NCBI RefSeq assembly: GCF_015706575.1
Contig: NW_024037048.1
Coordinates: 14,029,512 to 14,093,511, forward strand
Reading direction: 5' to 3'
Source: Patiria miniata
Taxonomy: Eukaryota; Echinodermata; Asteroidea; Valvatida; Asterinidae
DNA: 64,000 bases
Each line of letters starts with the position of its first letter. The stretch's first letter is position 1. Below, in pieces: positions 21,343-30,999 of this stretch. The translations under genes were made by a program, and so were the position numbers. Under the pieces are notes generated by a model. It searched no databases and was not told the DNA's origin. It was given only the letters and a program-made list of their open reading frames with translations.

Positions 21343-21764
21343 GTTACGGAAGACAGATAGTGCCACTCAATGAGTGTGAATATATTTTTTTTGTGCGTGT
21401 GGGAATATTTTTTTTGTACTGCGGCCGCCACTTATTATGTGGCGGCCGCTACATAAGTCATCATAATAAGTGGCAGCCGCTGTGCAAAAAAAATATTTAC
21501 ACACGAACAAAAAAAATATATTCACACTTTTTTATGTGGCGGCCGCCAGATAATAAGTGGCAGCCGCCACATAAAAAAGTGTGAATATATTTTTTTTGTA
21601 CAGCGGCCGCCACTTATTATGGCGTCTTATGTGGTGGCTGCCACTTATTATCTGAAGGCCGCCACATAATAAGTGGCGACCGCTGTACAAAAAAATAATT
21701 TTTCACATGCACCAACGAAAAAATGTTCACACTCATTGAGTGGCACTATCCATCTTCCGTATAA
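21343..21764. mobile_element. Multi-hairpin foldback rich in GCGGCCGC
   Basis: Terminal inverted repeats of about 36 bp (TACGGAAGACAGATAGTGCC near 21344 and GGCACTATCCATCTTCCGTA ending near 21762). The interior is built almost wholly of nested inverted copies of GTGGCGGCCGC, CACTTATTATGTGGC and GTGAATATATTTTTT. A paralogous site at about 19223 (AAGCGTAAAGTGGATACTGG) lacks it, so it is an insertion. Family unknown. Confidence 0.75.
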
Positions 21765-22007
21765 AGTGGGTACTGGGAAGAGCTCTAAGTGTATTGTCTC
21801 CATGCATGGACAAAAGAGGGCGCTTTATAGTCAAACAAGCAGAAGCCGGAATGAGGGACACTTCACTGGTTCACTCATGCTGGTTATCGTTCATTTCGGT
21901 ACCAGCATTTATAAGCCACGATTGCGCCCAAAAGGCCCTCGTTTATAGTTTTCTCTGTGGAGGGGGGGGGGGGGGGGGGGTGCTCGAGCGCAAGAAGGAG
22001 ATTCTAC

Positions 22008-22327
22008 CTTCTCGTTGAGCGTAGTGACTTCTTCCTTGCTGATCTTCCAAGGAAACTTCTCCGTGGTCTCCCCTGCTTCCTCATTTAGCATCCAGGCTTT
22101 GGACAGCTCCTTGAACCGTCTCAGGCTCTACTCCTTGGGCTTCTTGTTCAGGTCCGGGATGAACTCCATGTCCGAGCAGTTGATGCGGAACTTGCTGAGC
22201 ATGTTGGCCATGTTCATCTTCTCCCTGTCCATTTGCTCCTTTTTGCCCGTGGCGGCAAAGACGCGCAGCCTGCATTTCTCCCAGGTGGATTTCATGGAGA
22301 TGAGGTGAGGGATGAGTAGGGTCACGC
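22008..22327 (-). pseudogene. SLC12A: SLC12 C-terminal domain exon, 320 nt, copy 2
   Basis: Best-preserved copy: GVTLLIPHLIS, WEKCRLRVFAATGKK, MLSKFRINCSDMEFIPDL and NKKPKE, then an in-frame TAG, then SLRRFKELSKAWMLNEEAGE and KFPWKISKEEVTTLNEK before donor GTAGAAT. Its 106 codons enter in phase 1 and leave in phase 0, compatible with the 68-nt exon at 63242-63309. The acceptor AG has been lost to a poly-C run (CCCGGCGTGACC). The TAG sits at the same point where the 19467-19786 copy has its frame change. Confidence 0.8.
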
Positions 22328-22747
22328 CGGGGGGGGGGGGGGGGGGGGGGGGGAGAGGGGGGGGGGCGGAGGTGGGGGGATCACAAATAAAAATTATGCA
22401 GAGCATTATTTCCCTTTGACATAAAGCATGTGTTTCCTGAGACATGCAGCCATCCAGAATAACCTGAGAGATCTCTGAAAGGCTCCATGAAATGAATTGG
22501 ACACTGAAACATATATTAAAATAATATCGCCAACCAAGAACAAAAAGTGTGGTGTTTTCTATTACATATAAAAAAACAACTGTGTGGTAGGGTAGGTGAA
22601 AATCTGTTTTGGGGGTTTAACATTTCTATAGCCTAAAAATATAGGGTAGGATGATAGTCGGTAGACTTTTACTTTTTTTCTCTATTTTGCATGCATTATT
22701 TAACATGTGAATCATTTCTGCACTACTGACCAACTATCTGATTCTAC

Positions 22748-22893
22748 CTTTTCTTTGAGCATGGTGACTTCTTCCTTGCTGATCTTCCAAGGAAACTTCT
22801 CCGTGGTCTCCAGGCTGCTTCCTCATCCAGCATCCAGGGTTTGGAGAGCTCCTTGGTGATTGTGTTGGTCTTGATCTTACCCAACCCACCAAT
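22748..22893 (-). pseudogene. SLC12A: SLC12-derived short exon, chimeric type, copy 2
   Basis: Same 146-nt structure as 20884-21029, with acceptor CGTCTAG and donor GTAGAAT. It lies 1.86 kb from copy 1 and keeps the same 5' 39-nt segment and 2-nt frame offset, so all chimeric copies descend from one event. Confidence 0.6.
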
Positions 22894-23259
22894 CTAGACG
22901 TAAACCAATCAGGAAGGAAAATGTGAATGCATTTGCTCTAAATAAATCGTGTCCAGGTCTTGGAAAAGACCAACGTTAGCACTGCAAAAAGTGAAAACCT
23001 GGACAAATCTGGTTTAATGATCTTGTTTTGCCACTTTGACTTAATTTTTTAAAGACCTGCTTGCATTTTACTCAAACTGTTCATCAAAATTCATTCCGCA
23101 AAGTCTTCTTCAAGTACTCAACTGTGAGTACACATTTCGGTACTCAAAATACGGTACTCGAACGACAGTGCCTACTGTCCTCCAACGCCCGTTTGTGCAC
23201 TAAGTCTATGGGAAAGGTTTAGATCAGGGAACAAAGGAAAACACAAAGCCAACTAGAGG

Positions 23260-24728
23260 TTCGCGTTTGTTGTTACAAACGCAGAGTTGTCGGGTAGACA
23301 ACCATTTCATTAGACATTGTCCAATTAAGTTATGAATATGTTGATGTCAGAAAAAAAGGACCAAGAACTTCAACATTTCCAGTACCAATTATTTTTTACA
23401 AAAATAATGCGTCTTTTAAGGTGTGATAAATTTCAGTAAACAGTTTGAGTACAAGTTATTTCCGGTTTGATGGCGTCATCAGTCAAAACAGGGAAGGGAG
23501 GACACTTGTTAATCATTAAGTAAAAATAACGCATGGAAATATGGAAATTAAGTGTATGTAATAATAACAGCTAACTTCCAGTTTGATGACGTCACAGTAT
23601 TTGGAAGCAAAAGGTCAATATAAAGTGTAACAGATGTCATTTTTTTTTGGGGGGGGGGCAAAAAACAAAGTCATGAGACAGGGATCAAATGATGGATTTA
23701 ACTTAACACATAAAATGGTCATTGTTGAATTCTCCCTACAGTAACTTCCGGTCTGATGACGTCATGATTATGAAACCTTGCAAATTCATTTGTGGTTGCT
23801 CACGGGATATATAGGGGCAATTATATCATAAAAATTTGATTGAGGGTTTTAACATTTTAAAAGATTAAACTGTTTTCCATGTACCGCTGGAGGGCGCCCT
23901 TTCGTGGATGACGTCAAAATAATGTTTTTGTGATTGGCATTCCTCACTTAACACTTCCATAATGTATTTGTCTGTACGGAAATGCTTCCGTTTTAGAGTT
24001 AGATTCAGTTTCTATTGCACTTCCGGTAACACCGGAAGTAAAGGTCAAGCAGTTTTGTGCCCGGGAATAATAAATGTTGCTCAAGGCACCGTCTACAACC
24101 TCACGAAAAAACGAACACGATACCCTATTTAGTTCAAGAGATATAGGTCAAAGTATTTTGTCAAATCGTGCAATCAAATCGCTTGTAATTTGATACCTGA
24201 TGACGTCATGATGACGTAACAACAGTTATACTATCTTCGTAACATGGTACAAGTTCACAGTAGGTTTTATGATCATACCGTAAACCGTGTGGAAGAAATT
24301 GTGCTTTGTTTTGATTTCAGGCTAAAGTCTTCATTTTCAATTCACGTAACTTTGACCTTCCGGTGGACCCGGAAGTAAAGGTCAAGCGAGTTCACGTACA
24401 CGACAAAAAGTGTTGATCACCTAATGGTCTATCTGATTACAAAGTTGGAACATATATGATCATTTTGTTTAAGAGTTATAGATGAAAGTATTTGGCCCTT
24501 TTTTCCTCTAAAATCGCGTGTAATTTGACACCCGATGACGTAATCGTGACGTCAGAGTAATATGCACCACTTCGGATGAGGGTCGATATATATTGAAAGT
24601 TACAAGTTCATACCATATACCGTTTAAGAGAAAACCCGCGGAGAAGTATTGTCCGGAAAAAAAAAGAAAGAAAGAAAGAAAGATTAATCGTAACAGATCC
24701 AAAGAGTGGTCGGGTTGTGCCCGACCAC
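23260..24728. repeat. Diverged repeats with TGACGTCA and CCGGAAGT
   Basis: Sub-units of about 150-340 bp each carry GATGACGTCA or a close variant (23586, 23756, 23909, 24200, 24533), often with CCGGAAGTAAAGGTCAAG. The block ends in an AGAAAGAAAGAAAG run and a hairpin GTGGTCGGG/CCCGACCAC (24706-24728), immediately before sequence shared with paralogous units. Same family as 8780-9271. It looks like a non-coding mobile repeat. Confidence 0.6.
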
Positions 24729-24961
24729 TCAATAATAAGGCCAACCAAGAACAAAGAGTGTGGTGTTTTCTATTACATATAAAAAAACAACAACTGTGTG
24801 GTAGGGTAGGTAAAAATCTGTTTTGGGGGTTTGACATTTCTATAGCCTAAAAATATAGGGTAGGATGATAGTCGGTAAACTTTTACTTTTTTTCTCTATT
24901 TTGCATGCATTATTTAACATGTGAATCATTTCTGCACTACTGACCAACTATCTGATTCTAC

Positions 24962-25107
24962 CTTCTCTTTGAGCGTGGTGACTTGTTCCTTGCTGATCTT
25001 CCAAGGAAACTTCTCCGTGGTCTCCAGGCTGCTTCCTCATCCAGCATCCAGGGTTTGGACAGCTCCTTGATGATTGTGTTGGTCTTGATCTTACCCAACC
25101 CACCAAT
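24962..25107 (-). pseudogene. SLC12A: SLC12-derived short exon, chimeric type, copy 3
   Basis: Third 146-nt chimeric copy with the same acceptor and donor layout. It lies 2.21 kb from copy 2. The surrounding unit (CCAACCAAGAACAAA, TGTGTGGTAGGGTAGG and so on) is shared with the other two copies, so this is tandem duplication of a whole segment. Confidence 0.6.
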
Positions 25108-25191
25108 CTAGACGGAAACCAATCAGGAAAGAATTTGAATGCATTTGCTCTGAATACATTGTGTCCAGGTCTTGGAAAAGACTAACGTTAG

Positions 25192-26480
25192 TGTGGCAGT
25201 GCCAAGTTTTACTTGTGTATTTTTATAGTGTATTAAATAGGAGTAGCTCCCCTTAGAAACAGAAAATCATTTTAGTTGAAGTTTAGATGCCCCCCCCCCT
25301 TTGTTGGTAGTGTGACCCCCTGTTTGTTTATTTAAGCCCACATGTTCCCCCTATAAAAGCTGCCACATGGTCAAGTCACACTTCAGTTCAGCCAGCAGAC
25401 CAGCAGACAATAGACATACATGATATATTTTCCTCCTAACTGGAGTGCCCGTTCTGCTTGAAGTTAGTCTGTTGCCGAGTCATTTGCTTTGGTGAGTTTT
25501 CTTTTGTCTATTGTCTACTTTTCATCTATCATGTATAATTATTATTAGAAATATAGTTCAGTTTTCTTTTGAAAGTTTGTTAGCTTTGAATTGACTCTGG
25601 TCAGTTTAGATCTTTGAGGAAGCTCCAGTTTGATGTTTTCTTTTGCAACTTTTTATTTCATTTTGTTTCCATTTATTATTTTACTTGAGACACAAGTGTT
25701 TTTTACTTCTTTTCCTGATGATTGATTTGTTCCTACTGTAATAAGGAAGCTTTAGTCTTTTCAATGAAACCGGTCTCTTTTGAGTTCTTTTGAGAAAAGT
25801 TTCTGTTTATTTTAATTAACCTTGGTTTTACTTAAGGATAGATTTTTTGGCCTTGTTTTATTACTAAGAAAGGTTGAAAGTTCATTTGCATTCTAGATTT
25901 TCATGTTTTTTTGTACATTTTCTTAGTATTAGATTTAGAGATTTTCTTAAATTCTTCAACAGGTGCTTCAATTTTCATTGCAATTTCTTTGTTCTCATTT
26001 AACTCACATGGCCTGTGTATAGGATGGTGCTACTGTACGTGTTTTATTACTTGCTAATCCTTCACTTTGGGGATTAGTGTCTCCCACTTCCTTTGGATCT
26101 TACAGCTTGTTTATTGCTTATTGAATATTCATTAGATCACTTCCTTATATGTTTTCTCTTTTTGTATTTTCTTGTTTACAGATTTTATTCCTGCTTGAGT
26201 GTTCTTTGAAAGATCCACTATTCACACTGTGTTGGATTTTGGTTTAAGTCTTTGGATTTTAGGTTTTATTCTTTGCTTTTAGTTTTTTTTTTTTTGGAAA
26301 ATAAATTCTTTTTGGTCCTTTTTTTGTTAGAAATCTAGAATTGGTCTCTGGTCTCTACCTTCAATTTCCTCGCGACAGTTCCCTTCAAAGATCCCGAGTT
26401 TAGTTTAGTTTTGTTAGTTAATCCCCATAGATTCTTAGTTTGTGCGAGTTCCCCCAAGTGTGTCATTTTTCACGGTTACA
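25192..26480. mobile_element. Probable solo LTR (fossil)
   Basis: A 1289-bp non-coding insertion starting TGTGGCAGTG and ending CGGTTACA, with TG...CA ends and a 4-bp target duplication TTAG (25188-25191, 26481-26484). Paralogous units at about 21115 and 22975 show the empty site (AACGTTAG followed directly by a GCTG block). It contains a TATA box (CTATAAAAG, about 25351) and an AATAAA late in the element. No internal coding region accompanies it, as expected for an LTR left by recombination. A Ty3/Gypsy or BEL-type origin is possible but undetermined. It is younger than the local unit duplication. Confidence 0.6.
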
Positions 26481-26890
26481 TTAGCGCTGCAAAAAGCGAA
26501 AAACCTGGACAAATCTGGTTTAATGATCTTGTTATACATTTTGCCACTTTGACTCAATTCTTTAAAGACCTGCTTGCATTTTACTCAAACTGTTCATCAA
26601 AATTCATTCCGCAAAGTCTTCTTCAAGTACTCAACTGTGAGTACACATTTCGGTACTCAAAATACGGTACTCGAACGACAGTGCCTATTGTCCTCCAATG
26701 CCGGTTTGTGCACTAAGTCTATGGGAAAGGTTTAGATCAGGGAACAAAGGAAAACACAAAGCCAATTAATCCTCGGAAGCAAAGCAGAAAACGACAGTGT
26801 GCGCCTTATGGTAAGTGTGTACAGTGTTCGTATATTTTAAATGCAATTTTTGTTTTTCTTTTAATGCAAACAAATATTATACGCATTATA

Positions 26891-27292
26891 CAGTATGTCC
26901 AAAAGAAATGTCCGTCTGACCATATTTGAAATAACTAAAAAACCATGAAGTCCAATTTGAAAAAGTTTGATGTGCAGATACTCCCTATCTTAGCCTCAAC
27001 CCCGATGAGTTTCATTTAATTTCAGTCACGCATCACTGCACACTTGTCAATTGATCACAACAACATTTTGGGACACTGTGACCAAGTTCCTTGCCTTAAT
27101 CAATTTCAGTGCTGTGTTAAGTAAGCTGTGTAAAATCCTGCATGTTGTGAAAAGGGCTGCAATTGGGATTGGAATCATTTGCCTGGCTATCAGTCATCAT
27201 GGCAAGACCTCAGTTTAATGCTCAAGGGCAAATGATTTCAATCCCAAACCACATCAGACTTTTTTTCACAGACACTTTTTTGGGACATACTC
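26891..27292. mobile_element. MITE-like foldback, TA-flanked
   Basis: About 400 bp with ends CAGTATGTCCAAAAGAAATG and the inverted TTTTTTGGGACATACT, each bordered by TA. Inside, GGGATTGGAATCATTTGCC and GGCAAATGATTTCAATCCC form a second near-perfect stem. No coding sequence. TA target and ends suggest a Tc1/mariner-derived element. Confidence 0.65.
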
Positions 27293-27434
27293 TATGACAA
27301 TTAATAATGATAAATTTAGTGTCAGGTTAACAATAACACTTTGGAAGTCTGATGGTTTATTTTTGTTTTAGTTATGATATTTTAGTAATGTAAGATGATT
27401 TGATATGATGGAGTTGAGATAATCTGTCGCCTAC

Positions 27435-27501
27435 CTTTTGCTTGCTTCTTCTTTTTGTAGTCAAAGTCAAGACGTCGCCCCTGTAACTTCTTCCGATGGT
27501 G
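27435..27501 (-). CDS. SH3GL: Endophilin-A, BAR-domain exon (HHRKKLQGRRLDFD)
   Basis: 67-nt exon between acceptor TTTTTTCAG and donor AAAG|GTAGGC. It encodes HHRKKLQGRRLDFDYKKKK then QAK. The first 14 residues are, as I recall it, identical to the Drosophila endophilin A segment, and similar to vertebrate HHLKKLEGRRLDYDYKKKR. It belongs to helix 2 of the N-BAR domain, which dimerises and bends membranes during clathrin-mediated endocytosis and synaptic vesicle recycling. It enters in phase 0, fitting the upstream exon end. The rest of the BAR domain and the SH3 domain would lie further along the minus strand; I found no candidate between 27 kb and 1, so either an intron of more than 27 kb follows or the gene is truncated. 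Confidence 0.85.
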
Positions 27502-27730
27502 CTGAAAAAAACAAACATTGGGGAGACAAATAAACTTATTGTTTGACAAGAGACATTTGCACATTGCTGTAAGGCACCTTATATAAATTATGGGTCAAAG
27601 TGTGACAATTTTCGAGTTCCTGTTATCTCTGAGCATTGTCATTTGCTGTTCAAGTATCATTAAGAATGACTTCAACAATTTGTTGGGTAGGTTGTCTGCT
27701 TCACATAATCACTCTTGGTGGACGACTGCA

Positions 27731-28128
27731 TTAACCCTAACCTTCCCAAATCCTCCAAAATCCTCTTTGCAAAATGGAGGATTTTGCAGGATTGAGGCTG
27801 TTTAATTGGCAAAAATGTGAGGCTGATTTTGCAGGATGCAGTGTGTCAAGGTCTTGGGCCGGGCCTTGTGTTTGTTTATGCTCAGCTGTGCATAAATTAT
27901 ACTTGAAGTCCTCCGCACTGCTCCAGGATGTCACTGGCTCTGCCTCAACATATTGACAGTGATTGCTGGAGGATTTTGTAGGATTGAGGCAGTGATCATT
28001 CTTCCACGGATCACATTCAAGAAATAATGGAGGATTTTGCAGGATTGAGGCTGCATGCAATTTTGACATGGAGGCAGTTGGAGGATTTTGCAGCATCATC
28101 GCAAAAATGCCCAGGGAGTTAGGGTTAA
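27731..28128. mobile_element. Foldback element with GGAGGATTTTGC repeats
   Basis: Ends are TTAACCCTAACC and the inverted TTAGGGTTAA. The interior repeats GGAGGATTTTGCAGGATTGAG in several copies. It is bracketed by a direct duplication of about 75-80 bp (27659-27733 and 28125-28207, sharing TTAAGAATGACTT and GACGACTGCATTAA). A related inverted fragment lies at about 30735-30868. It sits in an endophilin intron. Confidence 0.6.
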
Positions 28129-28472
28129 GAATGACTTTAAACAATTTTGTATTCGTTGTGTAGGTAGTTTGCTATTCATAATCACTCTTGGAGGACGACT
28201 GCATTAAGGAGTGCATCAGAATTATAAAATCACAGATGTCAGATGTAACAGGGACAGGAAAAAAGTGGACCCCAAATTTATCGAATGACCCAAAGTACAC
28301 AGGCATAAGTTACAACCCAAATCAACCAGTAATCGATCACTTGTCTTCTATCAATTTTTTTCCAGATTGGCCACAATTTGTGCTTGAATTTCCCCGCAGG
28401 TGGCTGTGCAACACAGTCCTGCTTCTATCAAAATCAACCAAATTCTGTCAGATTCTGTAAGATGGAACTCAC

Positions 28473-28606
28473 GTTGATCTCTTTCAGATCTTTGTTCTTG
28501 AGATGATCCAGGGGATCCAGGAAGTTCTGTCTGACGTTCAGATCGAAGGCGCCCTTGACTTCAGAAAGTTGCCTCAGTGATTCTCCCATCTCGACCATCG
28601 CCGTAC
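28473..28606 (-). CDS. SH3GL: Endophilin-A, duplicated BAR exon, version a
   Basis: 134-nt exon with acceptor GGATGCAG and donor AAC|GTGAGT. It encodes TAMVEMGESLRQLSEVKG, AFDLNVRQNFLDPLDHL and KNKDLKEIN, matching vertebrate endophilin A (ALIEVGESMKLMAEVK, FIDPLQLLQDKDLKEI). It enters in phase 1 and leaves in phase 0. A second copy (29323-29456) differs at 4 nt, two of which change residues (Gly/Glu in GESL, Phe/Leu in AFDLN). Skipping both, or joining both, would shift the frame, so use must be mutually exclusive if both are functional. The duplication includes some flanking intron (about 28365-28700 with 29215-29550). Confidence 0.9.
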
Positions 28607-29076
28607 CTGCATCCAAAAAATAACCAAAACAATTTTTTTTTTATTGATACCTATAAAAAAAAAAAATTTCATTGTTCTGTTGTTTCCACCAAAACTAAAC
28701 AGCTGTGCTAAGTATACCCTGGGAGCTGAGATTGTCTATGAAATGCATGGTCTATGAAATGCATTATTAGACAGAGTTAAAAAAAAAATGGTTTCCCGTC
28801 TACTTTTTTTTTCCTCCACCATGAGGTGAGGTATATGTTTTCATCGGCCTTGGTTTGTCTGTGAACAGGATAACTCAGGATAAATGCGGAGGCACTAGGC
28901 TCACGTGAATCGCGCACTCGGACTCCTTCGACTAAAACATTTGCGGGCCTCGTCTTTAAGAACGTGTGCACGTAGTCGTGGCGCGACCTCAAAAATGGCT
29001 ACTAATTTTGTTCGCCGGATTACGCTATATGAGAATGTAATTTCCAGTAACCCTGGTTAACCCTTCTGTTAGTGAG

Positions 29077-29201
29077 CATAAGCCATGTCTGAATGACATG
29101 GCTACGACTAACACTAGCCCACATGGGAAGTGGCTTCATCTGCTTCCATAGGCGCAACTAATGTATTAGCCGTAGCCACTTCATTCTGACGTGGCTTTAC
29201 G
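29077..29201. repeat. Short inverted repeat
   Basis: Arms at about 29077-29115 and 29163-29201: CATAAGCCATGTCTGAATG pairs with CATTCTGACGTGGCTTTACG (reverse-complement relation with a few mismatches). Likely a small foldback in the intron between the duplicated endophilin exons. Confidence 0.55.
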
Positions 29202-29322
29202 CTTTTCCATTTTCCCTAATTTCTGCTTGAATTTCCCCGAACGTGGCTGTGCAACACAGTCCTGATTCTATCAGAATCAACCAGATAATGGGTGATGTTA
29301 GATTTTGTAAGATGGAACTCAC

Positions 29323-29456
29323 GTTGATCTCCTTCAGATCTTTGTTCTTGAGATGATCCAGGGGATCCAGGAAGTTCTGTCTGACGTTCAGATCTAAGGC
29401 GCCCTTGACTTCAGAAAGTTGCCTCAGTGATTCTTCCATCTCGACCATCGCTGTAC
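29323..29456 (-). CDS. SH3GL: Endophilin-A, duplicated BAR exon, version b
   Basis: Upstream member of the duplicated pair (134 nt, acceptor GTATACAG-like context, donor AAC|GTGAGT). It encodes TAMVEMEESLRQLSEVKG, ALDLNVRQNFLDPL and so on. The G to E change brings in a charge next to the conserved ESL motif, and the F to L change is conservative. Both splice sites are intact, so this is not an obvious relic. Two of the four differences are silent, which points to a recent event with little selection visible yet. Confidence 0.9.
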
Positions 29457-29567
29457 CTGTATCCAAACAAAAACAAAAACATAACAAAATCCATCTTTTT
29501 ATAATACCTATAAGAGGAAAGATTTTATTGTCCTGTTGTTTCCTTCAAAATGAGACCAGTTGGGCTA

Positions 29568-29872
29568 TGTAAAAAAGTAAGTGTTCTTTCAGCAAAATGA
29601 AAACAATTCTCATAGGGATGCATGTGAATTGTTTTCATTTTGCTGAAATGACACATACATTTCTTTGTGATCCATGGACAGAACTTTAAAATGGTGTTTG
29701 TGTTCAAAATTCCGTAACTTTAAGCAAATGAATGATGTGAATGATTCTTGTGTTAATACAAAGCCCATTGATTGGGCTTTCATATCCTAGATTTGGAAAG
29801 TGCTACAGGCAAAACTTTATTCAAAAATTGGTCCTGCCATTTGGGTTTCGTCTTTTTTGACTCACCTGTATA
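29568..29872. mobile_element. Truncated copy of the 13184-type foldback
   Basis: Carries the central stem (TTTCAGCAAAATGAAAACAA and its inverse) and the right arm of the element at 13184-13663, ending TTTTTTGACTCACCTGTA. The left arm is missing. It lies in the intron upstream of endophilin exon version b. Confidence 0.65.
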
Positions 29873-30130
29873 TTGCAAATGTATGCATTTATAAATAAAA
29901 AAAAAATTAAAGAGTAAAAAGTGGGTGCAAAAAAGGCAGCAGGCAGGTACGAGAAACTGGTTTATTTCTTTACTTGGCCTTGCATATCTGAAGTGCTGGG
30001 CACTACATAAATTACACAATACTCATGGTACTATGTTGGTGGATTGGAACACTGATTAGAGCACCTTTTTGAGAGCTTTATGATCAGTCGACCACAGAAG
30101 GAAAGAGAATACATCTTGAAGCTTGCTCAC

Positions 30131-30256
30131 CAAACGTTGAATCTTCTCCTAATTCTCTGCCGTTCTTCAGCATGACTTCTCCCAGGAATCCTACGGGTTG
30201 TTGAGGCTTGGTTCCTCCCTTGTTCTGACCACGGACTTTGCTCATGGCTCTGGAGA
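30131..30256 (-). CDS. SH3GL: Endophilin-A, BAR exon with GELGED-type motif
   Basis: 126-nt exon between acceptor CCTGAACAG and donor TTTG|GTGAGC. It encodes SRAMSKVRGQNKGGTKPQQP then VGFLGEVMLKNGRELGED and STFG. Vertebrate endophilin A has VSKIRGQ, EGLLGDCMLKYGKELGED and STFG. The stretch between the LQPNP and RGQ motifs is about 7 residues shorter than in vertebrates. That stretch is the insert-helix region that wedges into membranes, so membrane insertion may be altered. Phases (enters 1, leaves 1) fit both neighbours. Confidence 0.9.
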
Positions 30257-30404
30257 CTGTTCAGGAAAGACAATACGATTGATTAGGGTCAGCACACAAA
30301 TAGAGGATCTATCTCTATTTGGTTTGTTTGAAGTGAATACTTAGACCCGATTCAAACCAGTGTTCTATAGTCACCCCAAACGTAATTATTCCAAAGGTTA
30401 CAAT

Positions 30405-30868
30405 TAAAGGTAATATACGACATTTGCAAACATCAACAAACAAAACTACCAAATTATTATGAAATACTTTACTTGACTGTAGGTGAATGACAGTCTCAGA
30501 CATCCTGTGAAATCATGGCACCTGGTGTGCTGTCATTTTTAAGAAAAGTGGAATTTTTGTATTGATTTCAAAAGATGGTTGGCCGACCATCGTAGGAAGA
30601 AACTGATTTTTCCAAATAGTGCCCCAATTTACCAAATTTATTTAGTCCACATTTTTTTTGCAAGCGGTTACACATCCGTGAATGGATGCAAGCCAGCTAG
30701 TCTGGTTCCCTGAGCTCAGGGAACAACACAAGATCCGGCCCAAGACCTTGACACAGTGCATCCTCATAAATCAGGCACACATTTTTGCCATATAGCCTTA
30801 ATCCTGCAAAAGCCTACATTTTGCAAATAGGATTTTGGAGGATTTGGGAAGGTTAGCGTCAATGATGT
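30405..30868. repeat. Dispersed repeat next to an inverted GGAGGATTT fragment
   Basis: 30405-30728 is similar to 33784-34100 (CATTTGCAAACATCAA, CTGGTGTGCTG, GGCCGACCA near the axis). 30735-30868 is an inverted partial copy of the 27731 foldback. Both lie in an endophilin intron. Confidence 0.6.
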
Positions 30869-30886
30869 TCCAATTTTGGTTCTTAC

Positions 30887-30959
30887 CTGGATTGGGCTGA
30901 AGGTATTCTATTGTCTTGTTCACCAAATCATCCACTGTGTGACCTGCCACGTCAATTTT
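30887..30959 (-). CDS. SH3GL: Endophilin-A, BAR exon (KIDV...EYLQPNP)
   Basis: 73-nt exon between acceptor TTCATTAG and donor CCAG|GTAAGAA. It encodes KIDVAGHTVDDLVNKTIEYL then QPNP, aligned with vertebrate KIDVTNKVVAEILSKTTEYLQPNP, part of helix 1 of the N-BAR domain. Starts in phase 0 exactly where the vertebrate exon begins (after the ...MER residues). The first exon, with the amphipathic N-terminal helix and GTKLD motif, was not found up to 42 kb and probably lies beyond a long intron. Confidence 0.88.
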
Positions 30960-30999
30960 CTAATGAAAAAAAAATACATTACCCAAAGACAATGAGAAG

